Shown here: positions 17,134 to 24,251 of the stretch, one piece after another
Numbering within the stretch: the stretch's first letter is position 1
Layout: each line of letters opens with the position of its first letter
From: an uncultured Clostridia bacterium
GTDB lineage: Bacteria; Bacillota; Clostridia; Christensenellales; Aristaeellaceae
Length of the DNA stretch: 24,251 nucleotides
Assembly (NCBI GenBank): GCA_934631055.1
Contig: CAKTXP010000016.1
Span: forward strand, 1-24,251
Direction: 5' to 3'
Notes under the pieces: generated by a model
The model's input: the letters and a program-made list of their open reading frames with translations, nothing else
The model's database searches: none
What the model was told of the DNA's origin: nothing
Position numbers and translations under genes: made by a program

Positions 17134-18393
17134 ATGGAACACAGGATCATCGCCATCGGCGTGCTTTCGGTATTGCTGGGTGCGGCGGTGGGCGCATGCG
17201 GCGCGTTCGCTCTGCGCGAGGTGAAGATGCAGCGCGAAACCGTGGCGCGCCAGCAGCGGGATATGGCGGACATCGTTGCGGCGATGGCGGATATCGAGGT
17301 CAACCTCTCCAAGCTGCTCGTCGTATCGGGCGCGCGGCAGAGCGTTGAACTGCTGGGGGAAACAGCGCTTCTGGCTCAGCATGTGGAAAGCGGTCTGGCG
17401 CACATGGAAGCGGGCGAGCAGACGACGGGCGGCGCGATGAAATTCGCCGGTCAGATGGGACAGTATTCTCTGGCGCTTGCGGCGCAGGTATCGGGCGGCG
17501 GCATGATCTCCGGTTCGGACGAGAAGCAGATCGAGAGCATGCGCAAGACCTGCCGCGAGCTGGGCGAACAGCTTGCGCAGGGGCAGGCGGCGCATGCTGC
17601 CAATCAGCTCGGCGATACGGGAGAGAGCGCCATCAAGTATCCGTCGCTCATCTATGACGGACCGTTTTCCGACGGCAGGACGGATGCAAAGACACTTGGC
17701 TTGACGGGCGGCCGCGTGCCCCGTCAGCAGGCGCGCGAAGCGGCGGCAAAGTATGCGGGCGTGACCGCGGACAAAGTAGCGGACGCGGCGGACAGCGGCG
17801 GGCGGTTTGAAGCGTTCGGTTTTACGGCGGATACGCCGGATGGAAAGCTCGCCGTGCAGGTCACGGGGCAGGGCGGGCATCTGCTCTGGATGATGCCCGA
17901 ACAGGCGGAATTCACAGCGCGTTACAGCCGAGAAGAATGTCTGCAAAACGCGCGGGTCTATCTTGCCGACGTGGGTTTCGGTCAGATGGAGCCCTGCTTC
18001 GTTCAGCAGTATGACGGCATGGTGGTCGCGAATTTTGCGGCGGTGCAGGACGGCGTGACGCTCTATCCCGATCAGGTCAAAGTGCAGGTCAGCATGGAAT
18101 CGGGCAAGGTGGTCGGCGCGGAGTGTTCGCAATACCTGTCCAATCACACGACGCGGGCGGATATCGTGCCGACCATGGATGAAGCGCAGGCGCGGGACAT
18201 GGTTTCCGCCAAACTGACCATCCGTTCTCAGCGGCTCTGCATCGTTCCGACGGAAGCGGGCGAGAAACTCTGCTGGGGATTTGAATGCGTCGAGGGGAAC
18301 GACGCGTATTGGGCGTTCGTCAGCGCAAAAACTGGAGAGATGGAACAGCTTCTGCGCGTTATCGAGACGGCGCAGGGGGAGACGGTGATGTAA
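17134..18393 (+). CDS. ypeB: Germination protein YpeB
   Basis: This is a 419-residue protein needed in Bacillus for SleB localisation and stability in the spore. It has an N-terminal membrane anchor (about 5-26), a helical region (30-165), the family signature YPSLIYDGPFSDG (about 170-182) and then three PepSY-like repeats to the C-terminus (for example VPRQQAREAAAKYAG, SREECLQNARVYLADVG and TMDEAQARDMVSAKL openings). Start ATG 17134 is preceded by GGAGAGG; an in-frame upstream codon at 17113 lies inside sleB and is not needed. It is slightly shorter than the B. subtilis protein. The gene is followed by a large cloverleaf-like hairpin with a T tract. Confidence 0.93.
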   Translation: MEHRIIAIGVLSVLLGAAVGACGAFALREVKMQRETVARQQRDMADIVAAMADIEVNLSKLLVVSGARQSVELLGETALLAQHVESGLAHMEAGEQTTGGAMKFAGQMGQYSLALAAQVSGGGMISGSDEKQIESMRKTCRELGEQLAQGQAAHAANQLGDTGESAIKYPSLIYDGPFSDGRTDAKTLGLTGGRVPRQQAREAAAKYAGVTADKVADAADSGGRFEAFGFTADTPDGKLAVQVTGQGGHLLWMMPEQAEFTARYSREECLQNARVYLADVGFGQMEPCFVQQYDGMVVANFAAVQDGVTLYPDQVKVQVSMESGKVVGAECSQYLSNHTTRADIVPTMDEAQARDMVSAKLTIRSQRLCIVPTEAGEKLCWGFECVEGNDAYWAFVSAKTGEMEQLLRVIETAQGETVM

Positions 18394-18395
18394 GC

Positions 18396-18489
18396 GGGCT
18401 GGGAAGCCCTCTCAGTCCCTTCGGGACAGCTCTTCCAGAGGGAGAGGCGGCTCGAAAAGCCGGAGAGGGCTCTTACACAGCCCTTTTTT
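18396..18489 (+). terminator. Cloverleaf-shaped repeat acting as terminator after ypeB
   Basis: An outer stem GGGCTG/CAGCCC (18396-18401 with 18478-18483) is followed by six Ts. Inside it AGCCCTCTC (18405-18413) pairs with GAGAGGGCT (18463-18471), enclosing three hairpins: GTCCC-TTC-GGGAC (18415-18427), CTCTTCC-AGA-GGGAGAG (18430-18446) and CGGCT/AGCCG (18448-18462). The middle of this sequence resembles a dispersed intergenic repeat I recall from gut Clostridia, so it may be a mobile palindromic element reused as a terminator. Confidence 0.75.
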
Positions 18490-18565
18490 AACTTATAGGA
18501 AATTGCGTAAAAATCGCCCGCGTGAGCAAAACTTTGTTGCGCGGCGGACTTCGGCGGAAGTGAAC

Positions 18566-18585
18566 GCGGGCTTAGCCCGCTTTTT
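18566..18585 (+). terminator. Second terminator hairpin on the plus strand
   Basis: A perfect GCGGGC-TTA-GCCCGC stem (18566-18580) is followed by TTTTT. It lies just beyond the stop of the minus-strand Cys-rich gene and would stop plus-strand transcripts leaving ypeB. On the minus strand there is no T run after it. Confidence 0.65.
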
Positions 18586-18592
18586 CAAATCA

Positions 18593-19063
18593 TCAGATGA
18601 ACGTCCGCGGGCAGATGCGGCAGAGCCGCTTGCGGTTGACGATGGTCACGACGGTCGGCGGGCAGTTGGCGACGAGCGAAACGGTATTGCCGCCGCAGAC
18701 CGGCCCGGTGATGGTCGTGATATACTCGTTCGGCGTGGAGAAAAGCTCCTCGATGGTATAATTGCCCGGCGTCAGTCCGCTGACGACCAGCGGTTCATCC
18801 AGCTCGGTACAGCTGCCCGCGCGGAGGGTGAAGATCGCGCCGTTCGGGTAGCTGGGGCCGGTGATACGCAGGGTGAAGGTCTTGGGCGTACAGCTCTGGT
18901 TGCCGCAGGGCTCCAGAACGATCTTATGAATGACCAGCGTCGGACCGTTTTCAAAGCCGGCACAGCAATAGCGGGTCGGGTTGCAGCACAGCGGGTGCAT
19001 CCATTCGGGATAGGGACAGCTGGGTCTGCATGAGCAATCATCATGATGAAAACGACATGACAT
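18593..19063 (-). CDS. Cys-rich protein with prealbumin-like beta domain
   Basis: This is a 156-residue protein with 15 cysteines (nearly 10%). The first 40 residues are a Cys/His/Pro-rich segment (HHDDCSCRPSC, then HPLCCNPTRYCC). Residues of about 42-145 look like a single SpaA/Cna-B type prealbumin-like fold, with LTPGNYTIEEL and a closing VVTIVNRKR strand. There is no signal peptide or sortase motif. Start ATG (complement of 19061-19063) is chosen because GGAGGTG lies 6 bases upstream; an earlier GTG overlaps that site. Lack of export signal, high cysteine and proximity to sleB-ypeB would fit a spore coat or exosporium protein made in the mother cell, which is inference. A plus-strand reading of the same DNA is Arg-rich and not convincing. 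Confidence 0.72.
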   Translation of the reverse strand: MSCRFHHDDCSCRPSCPYPEWMHPLCCNPTRYCCAGFENGPTLVIHKIVLEPCGNQSCTPKTFTLRITGPSYPNGAIFTLRAGSCTELDEPLVVSGLTPGNYTIEELFSTPNEYITTITGPVCGGNTVSLVANCPPTVVTIVNRKRLCRICPRTFI

Positions 19064-19141
19064 GACAGGCACCTCCGATATCTATGAAAAGCGCGTTTGC
19101 GCGTTCGTTCAGCGTGAAGCCTGCGGGGGCGGGCTCCACGA

Positions 19142-19169
19142 TAACCTATGCGCGAAGAGGGGAGCGTGT
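19142..19169 (-). promoter_or_regulatory. Possible sigma-K-type promoter for the Cys-rich gene
   Basis: On the minus strand CATAGGTTA (19142-19150) fits the sigma-K -10 pattern CATAnnnTA, and an AC dinucleotide (19168-19169) lies 17 bases upstream, matching the loose -35. Transcription would begin about 70 bases before the start codon. The pattern is short, so a chance match is possible. Confidence 0.3.
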
Positions 19170-19181
19170 GAGGGGGTTACG

Positions 19182-19351
19182 CTGGGGCTTTGCCCCAGAC
19201 CCTACAAGGGAACTGAGTTCCCTTGACCTTCCACTACGCTGTCGCATTGCGACAGCTGAGGATATGTTTATTTAAGCCGGCGCGAAGCGAAGGTGGGGTC
19301 TGGGGACTGGTCCCCAGACAGGGCTTGGGGCGGTAGCCCCAATCGTCCCCC
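19182..19351 (+). repeat. Structured multi-hairpin repeat, copy 3
   Basis: The hairpins in order are CTGGGGC-TTT-GCCCCAG (19182-19198), CAAGGGAAC-TGA-GTTCCCTTG (19205-19225) and GCTGTCGC-ATT-GCGACAGC (19238-19256). The core TTTAAGCCGGCGCGAAGCG (19270 onward) is followed by GTCTGGGGA-CTGG-TCCCCAGAC (19298-19319) and TTGGGGC-GGTA-GCCCCAA (19325-19342), ending in CCCCAATCGTCCCCC (19337-19351). It occupies much of the 420-base gap between the divergent Cys-rich gene and the flippase operon, just upstream of the latter's promoter. The rest of the gap holds the Cys-rich gene leader and the flippase leader. Confidence 0.87.
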
Positions 19352-19371
19352 CCTCCCCCAAAAAGAAAAAA

Positions 19372-19400
19372 TTGCAAACGGGATGAATACGCGGTATAAT
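19372..19400 (+). promoter_or_regulatory. Sigma-A-like promoter of the flippase operon
   Basis: TTGCAA (19372-19377) and a perfect TATAAT (19395-19400) are spaced exactly 17 bases apart. The predicted start near 19407 leaves a leader of about 75 bases before the flippase ATG. Confidence 0.82.
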
Positions 19401-19482
19401 TATCTTTAAGTTTTTGCGCCGATGCGGAGGAAAGGGCTTCCAGCGCGGCGCGGAAAAGGAACTGTCAGAAAGGACTGCGTTC

Positions 19483-20781
19483 ATGAACGTCAAGCGTATC
19501 ATCCGCCGAGTGACGGATAACGATTACCTGTTTACGATTTTCACCAAGATCATGGCTGTCTTTATCGGTCTTGTCGCGTCGTTTTACTCCAATCGCTTCC
19601 TCGGGCCGGAACTCAAGGGGCAGCTCGGACGTATCTCGTCCATGCTTTCCATCGTCGCGGTCACGGCGAATTTCGGGCTCTATCAGCCGTATCCTTACTA
19701 TAAGCGGCAGGGAGAATCCGATGTACTCAATAAATTCCTGCGCATCTTCCTGCTCCAGTTTATCGCTTATACGGTCATCGGCGTCATCGGCGCGGTCTGC
19801 TTCCATTCCTTTGAGCTGACGGCGGTCTGCCTGCTCGCGCCGATCCAGGTGCTTGCCAATCAGCTGAGCTTTATGATGATGGTCGAGGACGTGAAATTCA
19901 AAAACACGATCTTCTTTACCGCGCGCATCACCAATACGCTTATCACCATTCTGGCGTTCTATACGATGGACAGAACCATCCTCGTCGCGCTGGCGCTCAT
20001 CGTCGTCGGCGACGTCATCACGGTCGTCATGGCGCTGATGCGGATGAAGCGCTTCCCGAACCCGCTCAAGGCAGATTTGAAGTTTGCGGTGAAGATCGTG
20101 CCGTTCGGCATCGTGTCGATGATTACGACGCTGATGCTGACGCTGAATTATCGCGTCGATACGCTGATGATGGGTTATATGTATCACATTCCGGATACGG
20201 AGATCGGCTTTTATACGCTGGGCGTGTCGCTCTCCGAATATGGCTGGCTGATTCCGGACGCTTTCCGCGAAGTCCTCTTCTCGCGCACGGCGAAGGACGA
20301 CGCCATTGAAGAAGTGACGATGAGCATGAAGCTCAACTTCTACCTGACGCTCGTTATGATCGCGGGCATCCTGCTGCTGGGCAGACCAGTCATCCGCATC
20401 CTCGCGGGCGCGGAGTATCTGCCGGCGTATCCGGTGACGGTGCTTCTGATCGCGGGCATCATCCCGATGAGCTATTTCAAGATCATTGGCACGCTGCTTC
20501 TGGCGCAGGGCAAAAAGGGCGTGTATCTGGGCATGCTCAGCGCGTCAGTTGCAGTCAATATCGTCTGCAACATGATTACGATCCCACTGTGGGGCAAGAT
20601 GGGCGCGGCGCTGGCGTCGGTCGTCTCCTACGCGGTGGCGGGATTCGTATTCCTCGGATACTATCTGAAAACGTATCATATCCCGCTGAGCGCGGTATTC
20701 GTATTCAGCGAGAGCGAAAGGGAAAAGATGATGGGCAAGCTGCGCGCCGTGCGCCGCAGGCTTGGCAAAAAAGCAGACTGA
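19483..20781 (+). CDS. Wzx/MATE-like polysaccharide flippase
   Basis: This is a 432-residue integral membrane protein with about 12 hydrophobic segments, of the MOP (multidrug/oligosaccharidyl-lipid/polysaccharide) superfamily. Typical Wzx-like features are the opening FTIFTKIMAVFIGLVASFYSN-type helix followed by RFLGPELKGQLG, the charged middle NYRVDTLMMGYM in helix 7, and a late GKKGVYLGMLSA segment. It ends in a basic cytoplasmic tail. It probably moves a lipid-linked sugar across the membrane. The start ATG 19483 is preceded by AGAAAGGA; an in-frame extension upstream would lie within the leader after the promoter. No glycosyltransferase cluster surrounds it, which is unusual for a Wzx, so the substrate remains open. 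Confidence 0.85.
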   Translation: MNVKRIIRRVTDNDYLFTIFTKIMAVFIGLVASFYSNRFLGPELKGQLGRISSMLSIVAVTANFGLYQPYPYYKRQGESDVLNKFLRIFLLQFIAYTVIGVIGAVCFHSFELTAVCLLAPIQVLANQLSFMMMVEDVKFKNTIFFTARITNTLITILAFYTMDRTILVALALIVVGDVITVVMALMRMKRFPNPLKADLKFAVKIVPFGIVSMITTLMLTLNYRVDTLMMGYMYHIPDTEIGFYTLGVSLSEYGWLIPDAFREVLFSRTAKDDAIEEVTMSMKLNFYLTLVMIAGILLLGRPVIRILAGAEYLPAYPVTVLLIAGIIPMSYFKIIGTLLLAQGKKGVYLGMLSASVAVNIVCNMITIPLWGKMGAALASVVSYAVAGFVFLGYYLKTYHIPLSAVFVFSESEREKMMGKLRAVRRRLGKKAD

Positions 20782-20827
20782 TTTTTATCGGAACACGGAG
20801 GGGCAGCGCCCCGGAAAGGGAAATACC

Positions 20828-22339
20828 ATGGATGAGAAGCAATTGGCGAAGGGCCGCGCTGCGTATCAGACGATGGACGAGGCATGCAACCAGCTTGTGA
20901 CGAGCGGCAACTGGCAGCGCGTCGGGTCGAGCGATATCAAGCTCTTTCTGGATATGTATGTGCAGGCGCTCCTTCTGAAGATGGCGCAGACGACGGGCGA
21001 GGTCTCCGAAGCGATGCTGACGTATATCGCCAGCGTCCCCGCGCGCGATATCCTGAATATAGGCAAGGCAACCGGCACACAGGCGCTCAACATCGGCTTC
21101 AAGAACCGCTCCTTTGCGGAAGGAACGCCGCTCCTTCTGCGCTGCTGCGTTGCGATGGACGACAAGGATGGCACGGCGACCGCTCAGCAGTTTGTGGACG
21201 GCGTGAGCCGCCTGCTCTATGCCGCGGCGGATGTGGACGGCGATATGAGCGGCAACGAGCTGAATTTCATCACCGCCTATGCGGGCGGCTTGCGGACGTT
21301 CCTGATGACCCGCGCCGCCGGACGCCACAGCGGCACGCAGGAAGCGACGCGGCGCATGGATATCCCCGGCGGGGATAAGCCGCAGAACGGTAAACCTGAT
21401 GAGCAGATGAAGGACGACAAGAAGGCGGAAGAAGAGAAGGAAGAAACGCTCGACGAGCTGATGGGGCAGATGGACAGCCTGATCGGTCTTGAAAGCGTGA
21501 AGAAAGAGGTCCGCTCGCTCATCAACCTCATCAAGGTTCGCTCCATGCGCAAGGAACACGACCTCAAGGTCATGGACATGAGCTTCCATATGGTCTTTAC
21601 CGGCAATCCCGGTACGGGCAAGACGACCGTCGCGCGGCTTGTCGCCAAGATCTATCGGAAGCTGGGCTTCCTGAGCAAGGGACAGCTTATCGAGACCGAC
21701 CGCAGCGGTTTGGTCGCGGGCTATGTCGGGCAGACGGCGGGAAAGGTGACGGACGTGGTCAACAGCGCGCTGGGCGGCATCCTGTTTATCGACGAGGCTT
21801 ATGCGCTGGCGCGAAAGGGTATGGACAACGACTTCGGGCATGAAGCCATCGACACGCTGGTCAAGCTGATGGAGGATCACCGCGACGATTTAGTGGTCAT
21901 CGTAGCGGGCTATACGGATGAAATGCACGATTTCCTGACCAGCAACCCCGGCTTGATCTCCCGCTTCAACAAGTATATCGACTTTCCGGATTATACGGAC
22001 GACGAGCTGATGGCGATCTTGGAAATGAACGCCAAGCGGCAGGGCTATACGGTCGAGGACAGCGCGAAGCAGGTCGTCCGCGAGATGCTGACGTCGATGA
22101 CGCTCAGCGAGCGCATGGATTTCGGCAACGCGCGCGGCATGCGCAATACGCTTGAGAAGCTGGTTCAGGCACAGGCAAACCGACTGGCGGTCTGCGAAGG
22201 AGAGATTACGCGGGATATGCTGCTGGCTATCACAGAAGCGGACGCCAAGGCGGCGCTTACGAACGAAAGCGAGCAGAAGCAGGCGGACGGCGAGAGCGCC
22301 GAACAGCTGGCGCTTCAGGCGGAAGAAAACGATAAGTGA
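20828..22339 (+). CDS. CbbX/SpoVK-type AAA+ ATPase with extra N-terminal domain
   Basis: This is a 503-residue protein. The AAA+ module (about 220-470) begins with LDELMGQMDSLIGLESVKKEV, has Walker A GNPGTGKTT (Lys265), Walker B ILFIDEAY (Asp322, Glu323), and a sensor/arginine-finger region ending NPGLISRFNKYIDFPDY. This is the CbxX/CfqX family, which includes SpoVK and Rubisco activase CbbX. The first 185 residues are an added, mostly helical domain with ADVDGDMSGNELNFI, resembling the acidic turn of TerB-like or EF-hand proteins. A charged Lys/Glu linker (195-218) joins the two. The start is ATG 20828, with GGAAAGGG upstream, preceded by a GGGGC/GCCCC hairpin. It lies 46 bases after the flippase gene. 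The remodelling target is unknown. Confidence 0.87.
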   Translation: MDEKQLAKGRAAYQTMDEACNQLVTSGNWQRVGSSDIKLFLDMYVQALLLKMAQTTGEVSEAMLTYIASVPARDILNIGKATGTQALNIGFKNRSFAEGTPLLLRCCVAMDDKDGTATAQQFVDGVSRLLYAAADVDGDMSGNELNFITAYAGGLRTFLMTRAAGRHSGTQEATRRMDIPGGDKPQNGKPDEQMKDDKKAEEEKEETLDELMGQMDSLIGLESVKKEVRSLINLIKVRSMRKEHDLKVMDMSFHMVFTGNPGTGKTTVARLVAKIYRKLGFLSKGQLIETDRSGLVAGYVGQTAGKVTDVVNSALGGILFIDEAYALARKGMDNDFGHEAIDTLVKLMEDHRDDLVVIVAGYTDEMHDFLTSNPGLISRFNKYIDFPDYTDDELMAILEMNAKRQGYTVEDSAKQVVREMLTSMTLSERMDFGNARGMRNTLEKLVQAQANRLAVCEGEITRDMLLAITEADAKAALTNESEQKQADGESAEQLALQAEENDK

Positions 22340-22347
22340 GGAAGACC

Positions 22348-24144
22348 ATGGCGGCAATCTTATCTGCGGAACACATCGCAAAATCCTATACGCTCAAAAA
22401 ACTGCTGACGGATGTCACACTCTATATCGGCGAACACGACCGCATCGGCGTCGTCGGCATCAATGGAACGGGCAAATCGACCCTGCTCAAGATCCTTGCG
22501 GGCATGGAAGAGCCGGATGGCGGAACTGTCATGCGCAAAAACGGGCTGAGAGTCTCTTATCTGCCGCAGATGCCGGATTACGGCGAGGCGCGGACGGCGG
22601 TCGAGCAGGTGCTTTTTGACGCGCCGAAGGACGTGGGCGCGCCGGACGAATATGAGGCGAAAACGCTGCTCAGCCAATTCGGCATCAGCGATTTCGACGC
22701 AGACGTCCGCACAATGTCCGGCGGGCAGAAGAAGCGCGTTGCGCTTGCCGCGGCGCTCATCCGTCCGGTCGATCTGCTGCTGCTGGACGAACCGACCAAC
22801 CATATCGACGCGCAGACCATCGCTCTGCTGGAAGAAAAACTGAGCCGGTATCGCGGCGCGCTGATGATGGTCACGCACGACCGTTATTTCCTTGACCGCG
22901 TGTGCAACCGCATCGCGGAGATCAGCGGCGGTGAACTGTATCTGCACGACGGCAGTTTTTCCTACTATCTGGAACAGAAGGCGGCGAGGCTGGATATGGA
23001 AAACGCCGCCGCGCGCAAAAGAAGCTCTATCCTGCGCCGCGAACTGGAATGGATCCGCCGCGGCGCGCAGGCGAGAAGCACCAAGCAGAAGGCGCGCATC
23101 CAGCGCTTTGAAGAGATGAGCGCTATCGCCGGTCCGCAGGAAGAGCAGAAGCTTTCGCTGGGCTCGACCAGCTCGCGGCTGGGGCGGCGCATCATCGAAT
23201 GCGAAAACGTTGGAAAATCCATGGGCGGGAAGCGGCTCCTGAGCGGCTTCACCTATACCATCCTGCGCGACGAACGCATGGCGGTTGTCGGCGAGAACGG
23301 ATGCGGAAAGACGACGTTCCTGCGCATGCTTGCCGGTCAACTCGCTCCGGACGAGGGGACGATTAACGTCGGCGAAACGGTCAAGATTGGTTTTTTTACT
23401 CAGGAGTTTCCGAAGATCGACCCCGGCGTCCGGCTTATTGACTTCATGCGCGATATCGCGGAATACGTTGAGACTCCGGACGGGCGGTTCTCCGCGTCGC
23501 AAATGCTTGAACAGTTCCTCTTCCCGCCCGACGTGCAGTATACGCCTGTCGAGCGTCTTTCCGGCGGCGAAAAGAGGCGGCTCTATCTGGCCAGCCTGCT
23601 GATGGCGTCGCCGAATGTGCTGCTGCTGGATGAACCGACCAACGATTTGGATATCGCGACGCTGGAGATTCTGGAGGACTATCTGGCGGCGTTCAAGGGC
23701 GCTGTGGTCGTCGTATCGCATGACCGCTATTTCCTTGACCGCGTTGCGCAAAGGCTGTTTGCGTTTGAAAAGGATGCGCATCTGGTTCAATATGTCTGCT
23801 CGTTCAGCGACTATCTGGATGCGCAGAGGGCGCAGGAGAGCGAGAAAGACGAAAAGACGGAGAAGCCGTCTGCCGCCGCGCCGCGCAGAACGAAGGAACG
23901 TGAGCTTCGCATGAGCTACAAGGAACAAAAGGATTACGAGACCATCGACGCGCGCATGGAGCAGCTGCAAGGCGAGCTTGAGCGGCTGGACGGCGAAATC
24001 GAGAAGAACGCCAGCGATTTTGTCAAGCTCACCGAACTGACGCAGAAAAGGGAGCAGACCCAGAAGGAACTCGACGAAGCCGAAGAAAGATGGCTTTACC
24101 TGACGGACCTTGCCGAGCGCATCGAAGCGCAGAAAAAGAGCTAA
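22348..24144 (+). CDS. ABC-F family ATPase, Uup-like
   Basis: This is a 598-residue soluble protein with two ATP-binding domains and no membrane segment. Domain 1 has GINGTGKS (Lys43), signature MSGGQKKR (Ser124) and LLLLDEPTNH (Asp147, Glu148). A long basic helical linker (about 225-265, RRGAQARSTKQKARIQRFEEM) separates the domains, as in ribosome-binding ABC-F proteins. Domain 2 has GENGCGKT (Lys321), LSGGEKRRLYL and LLLLDEPTNDLD (Asp428, Glu429). The final 80 residues form a coiled coil (YKEQKDYETIDARMEQL onward) like the Uup C-terminal domain. Family members act at the ribosomal E site. The ATG at 22348 is chosen, with GAGGAAG before it; it lies 8 bases after the AAA+ gene, so they are co-transcribed. 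Housekeeping Uup-type seems likelier than a resistance factor. Confidence 0.9.
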   Translation: MAAILSAEHIAKSYTLKKLLTDVTLYIGEHDRIGVVGINGTGKSTLLKILAGMEEPDGGTVMRKNGLRVSYLPQMPDYGEARTAVEQVLFDAPKDVGAPDEYEAKTLLSQFGISDFDADVRTMSGGQKKRVALAAALIRPVDLLLLDEPTNHIDAQTIALLEEKLSRYRGALMMVTHDRYFLDRVCNRIAEISGGELYLHDGSFSYYLEQKAARLDMENAAARKRSSILRRELEWIRRGAQARSTKQKARIQRFEEMSAIAGPQEEQKLSLGSTSSRLGRRIIECENVGKSMGGKRLLSGFTYTILRDERMAVVGENGCGKTTFLRMLAGQLAPDEGTINVGETVKIGFFTQEFPKIDPGVRLIDFMRDIAEYVETPDGRFSASQMLEQFLFPPDVQYTPVERLSGGEKRRLYLASLLMASPNVLLLDEPTNDLDIATLEILEDYLAAFKGAVVVVSHDRYFLDRVAQRLFAFEKDAHLVQYVCSFSDYLDAQRAQESEKDEKTEKPSAAAPRRTKERELRMSYKEQKDYETIDARMEQLQGELERLDGEIEKNASDFVKLTELTQKREQTQKELDEAEERWLYLTDLAERIEAQKKS

Positions 24145-24196
24145 GCAGAAAAGGGGCAACATTTGGGGAGTTTCCCGGACTGAAATCCCTCAGGCA

Positions 24197-24251
24197 GGTT
24201 TGGGATTGGAGTCACGCGCCCGCTGTGCGGGATTCAGCGTGACGGAAATCG
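24197..24251 (+). repeat. Structured repeat, copy 5 (cut by the window end)
   Basis: This block matches the reverse complement of 12991-13045 at 54 of 55 positions. It contains the nested palindrome GTCACGC/GCGTGAC (24211-24217 with 24237-24243) around CCCGC-TGT-GCGGG (24219-24231). The single difference changes the outermost G-C pair here to a G-T pair in the other copy, so pairing is kept. It begins about 50 bases after the ABC-F stop, and the element probably continues past the window. Confidence 0.8.

Noticed and set aside
18503..19033. Plus-strand frame of 176 codons over the Cys-rich gene
   Set aside because: Arg-rich, no good start site and no domain; the minus-strand frame has a ribosome binding site and a plausible fold.
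6491..19351. CRISPR-like array reading of the hairpin repeats
   Set aside because: Copies are kilobases apart, vary in stems, and have no regular spacers or cas genes.
22348..24144. Antibiotic-resistance ABC-F protein
   Set aside because: The Uup-like coiled-coil tail and lack of any mobile or resistance context favour a housekeeping translation factor.
22360..24162. 600-codon antisense frame opposite the ABC-F gene
   Set aside because: Shadow of a gene with two complete ATP-binding domains; no motifs on the antisense side.

Overview
The window is about 24 kb of a GC-rich (roughly 55-60% by eye) Firmicutes chromosome, most like a gut-type Clostridia. Three things point that way: an adjacent sleB-ypeB pair, which is a hallmark of endospore formers; a Firmicutes-type opp operon; and the MEP-pathway gene ispE. 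Affiliation below class (for example Christensenellales-like) is only a guess. Genes are tightly packed, with ATGA overlaps, Shine-Dalgarno sites, and several GTG or TTG starts.

Layout. (1) 1-6480: an oligopeptide import operon, oppB-oppC-S9 peptidase-oppD-oppF-DUF3899-like membrane protein. It has a hairpin before it and a strong terminator after it. The binding-protein gene (oppA) is probably just upstream of the window. (2) 6702-9004: two overlapping amidohydrolase paralogues. The second keeps every metal and catalytic residue; the first has lost all five and looks like a dedicated pseudoenzyme partner. (3) 9204-11252: a prolyl-oligopeptidase-type S9A peptidase. (4) 11253-13762: an AT-richer gap, a GT-C-like polytopic membrane protein, and a convergent YitT-like membrane protein. 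(5) 14067-18393: M24 Xaa-Pro aminopeptidase, ispE, a 64-residue secreted or membrane-anchored peptide, sleB and ypeB, read as one run from a recognisable promoter. (6) 18593-19063, minus strand: a small Cys-rich protein with a prealbumin-like beta domain. (7) 19372-24144: a good sigma-A-like promoter followed by a Wzx/MATE-like flippase, a CbbX/SpoVK-type AAA+ ATPase with an extra N-terminal domain, and a Uup-like ABC-F ATPase.

How the genes fit together. The first half and the M24 gene form a peptide-scavenging theme. Peptides enter through Opp and are cut by three peptidases of families known for proline-containing peptides (S9 DPP/acylaminoacyl type, S9A prolyl oligopeptidase, M24B). The amidohydrolase pair may act on dipeptides or cyclic/modified amino-acid derivatives. 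The sleB-ypeB section belongs to spore germination.

The most unusual non-coding signal is a dispersed, structured repeat. Three nearly complete copies (6491-6666, 9014-9185, 19182-19351) share an array of hairpins around a conserved core, with stems that covary between copies. Two related copies (12971-13071 minus, 24197-24251 plus) share a 55-bp block with 54/55 identity in inverted orientation. A separate cloverleaf-shaped repeat-like terminator follows ypeB. The most interesting protein-level signal is the active/inactive amidohydrolase pair.
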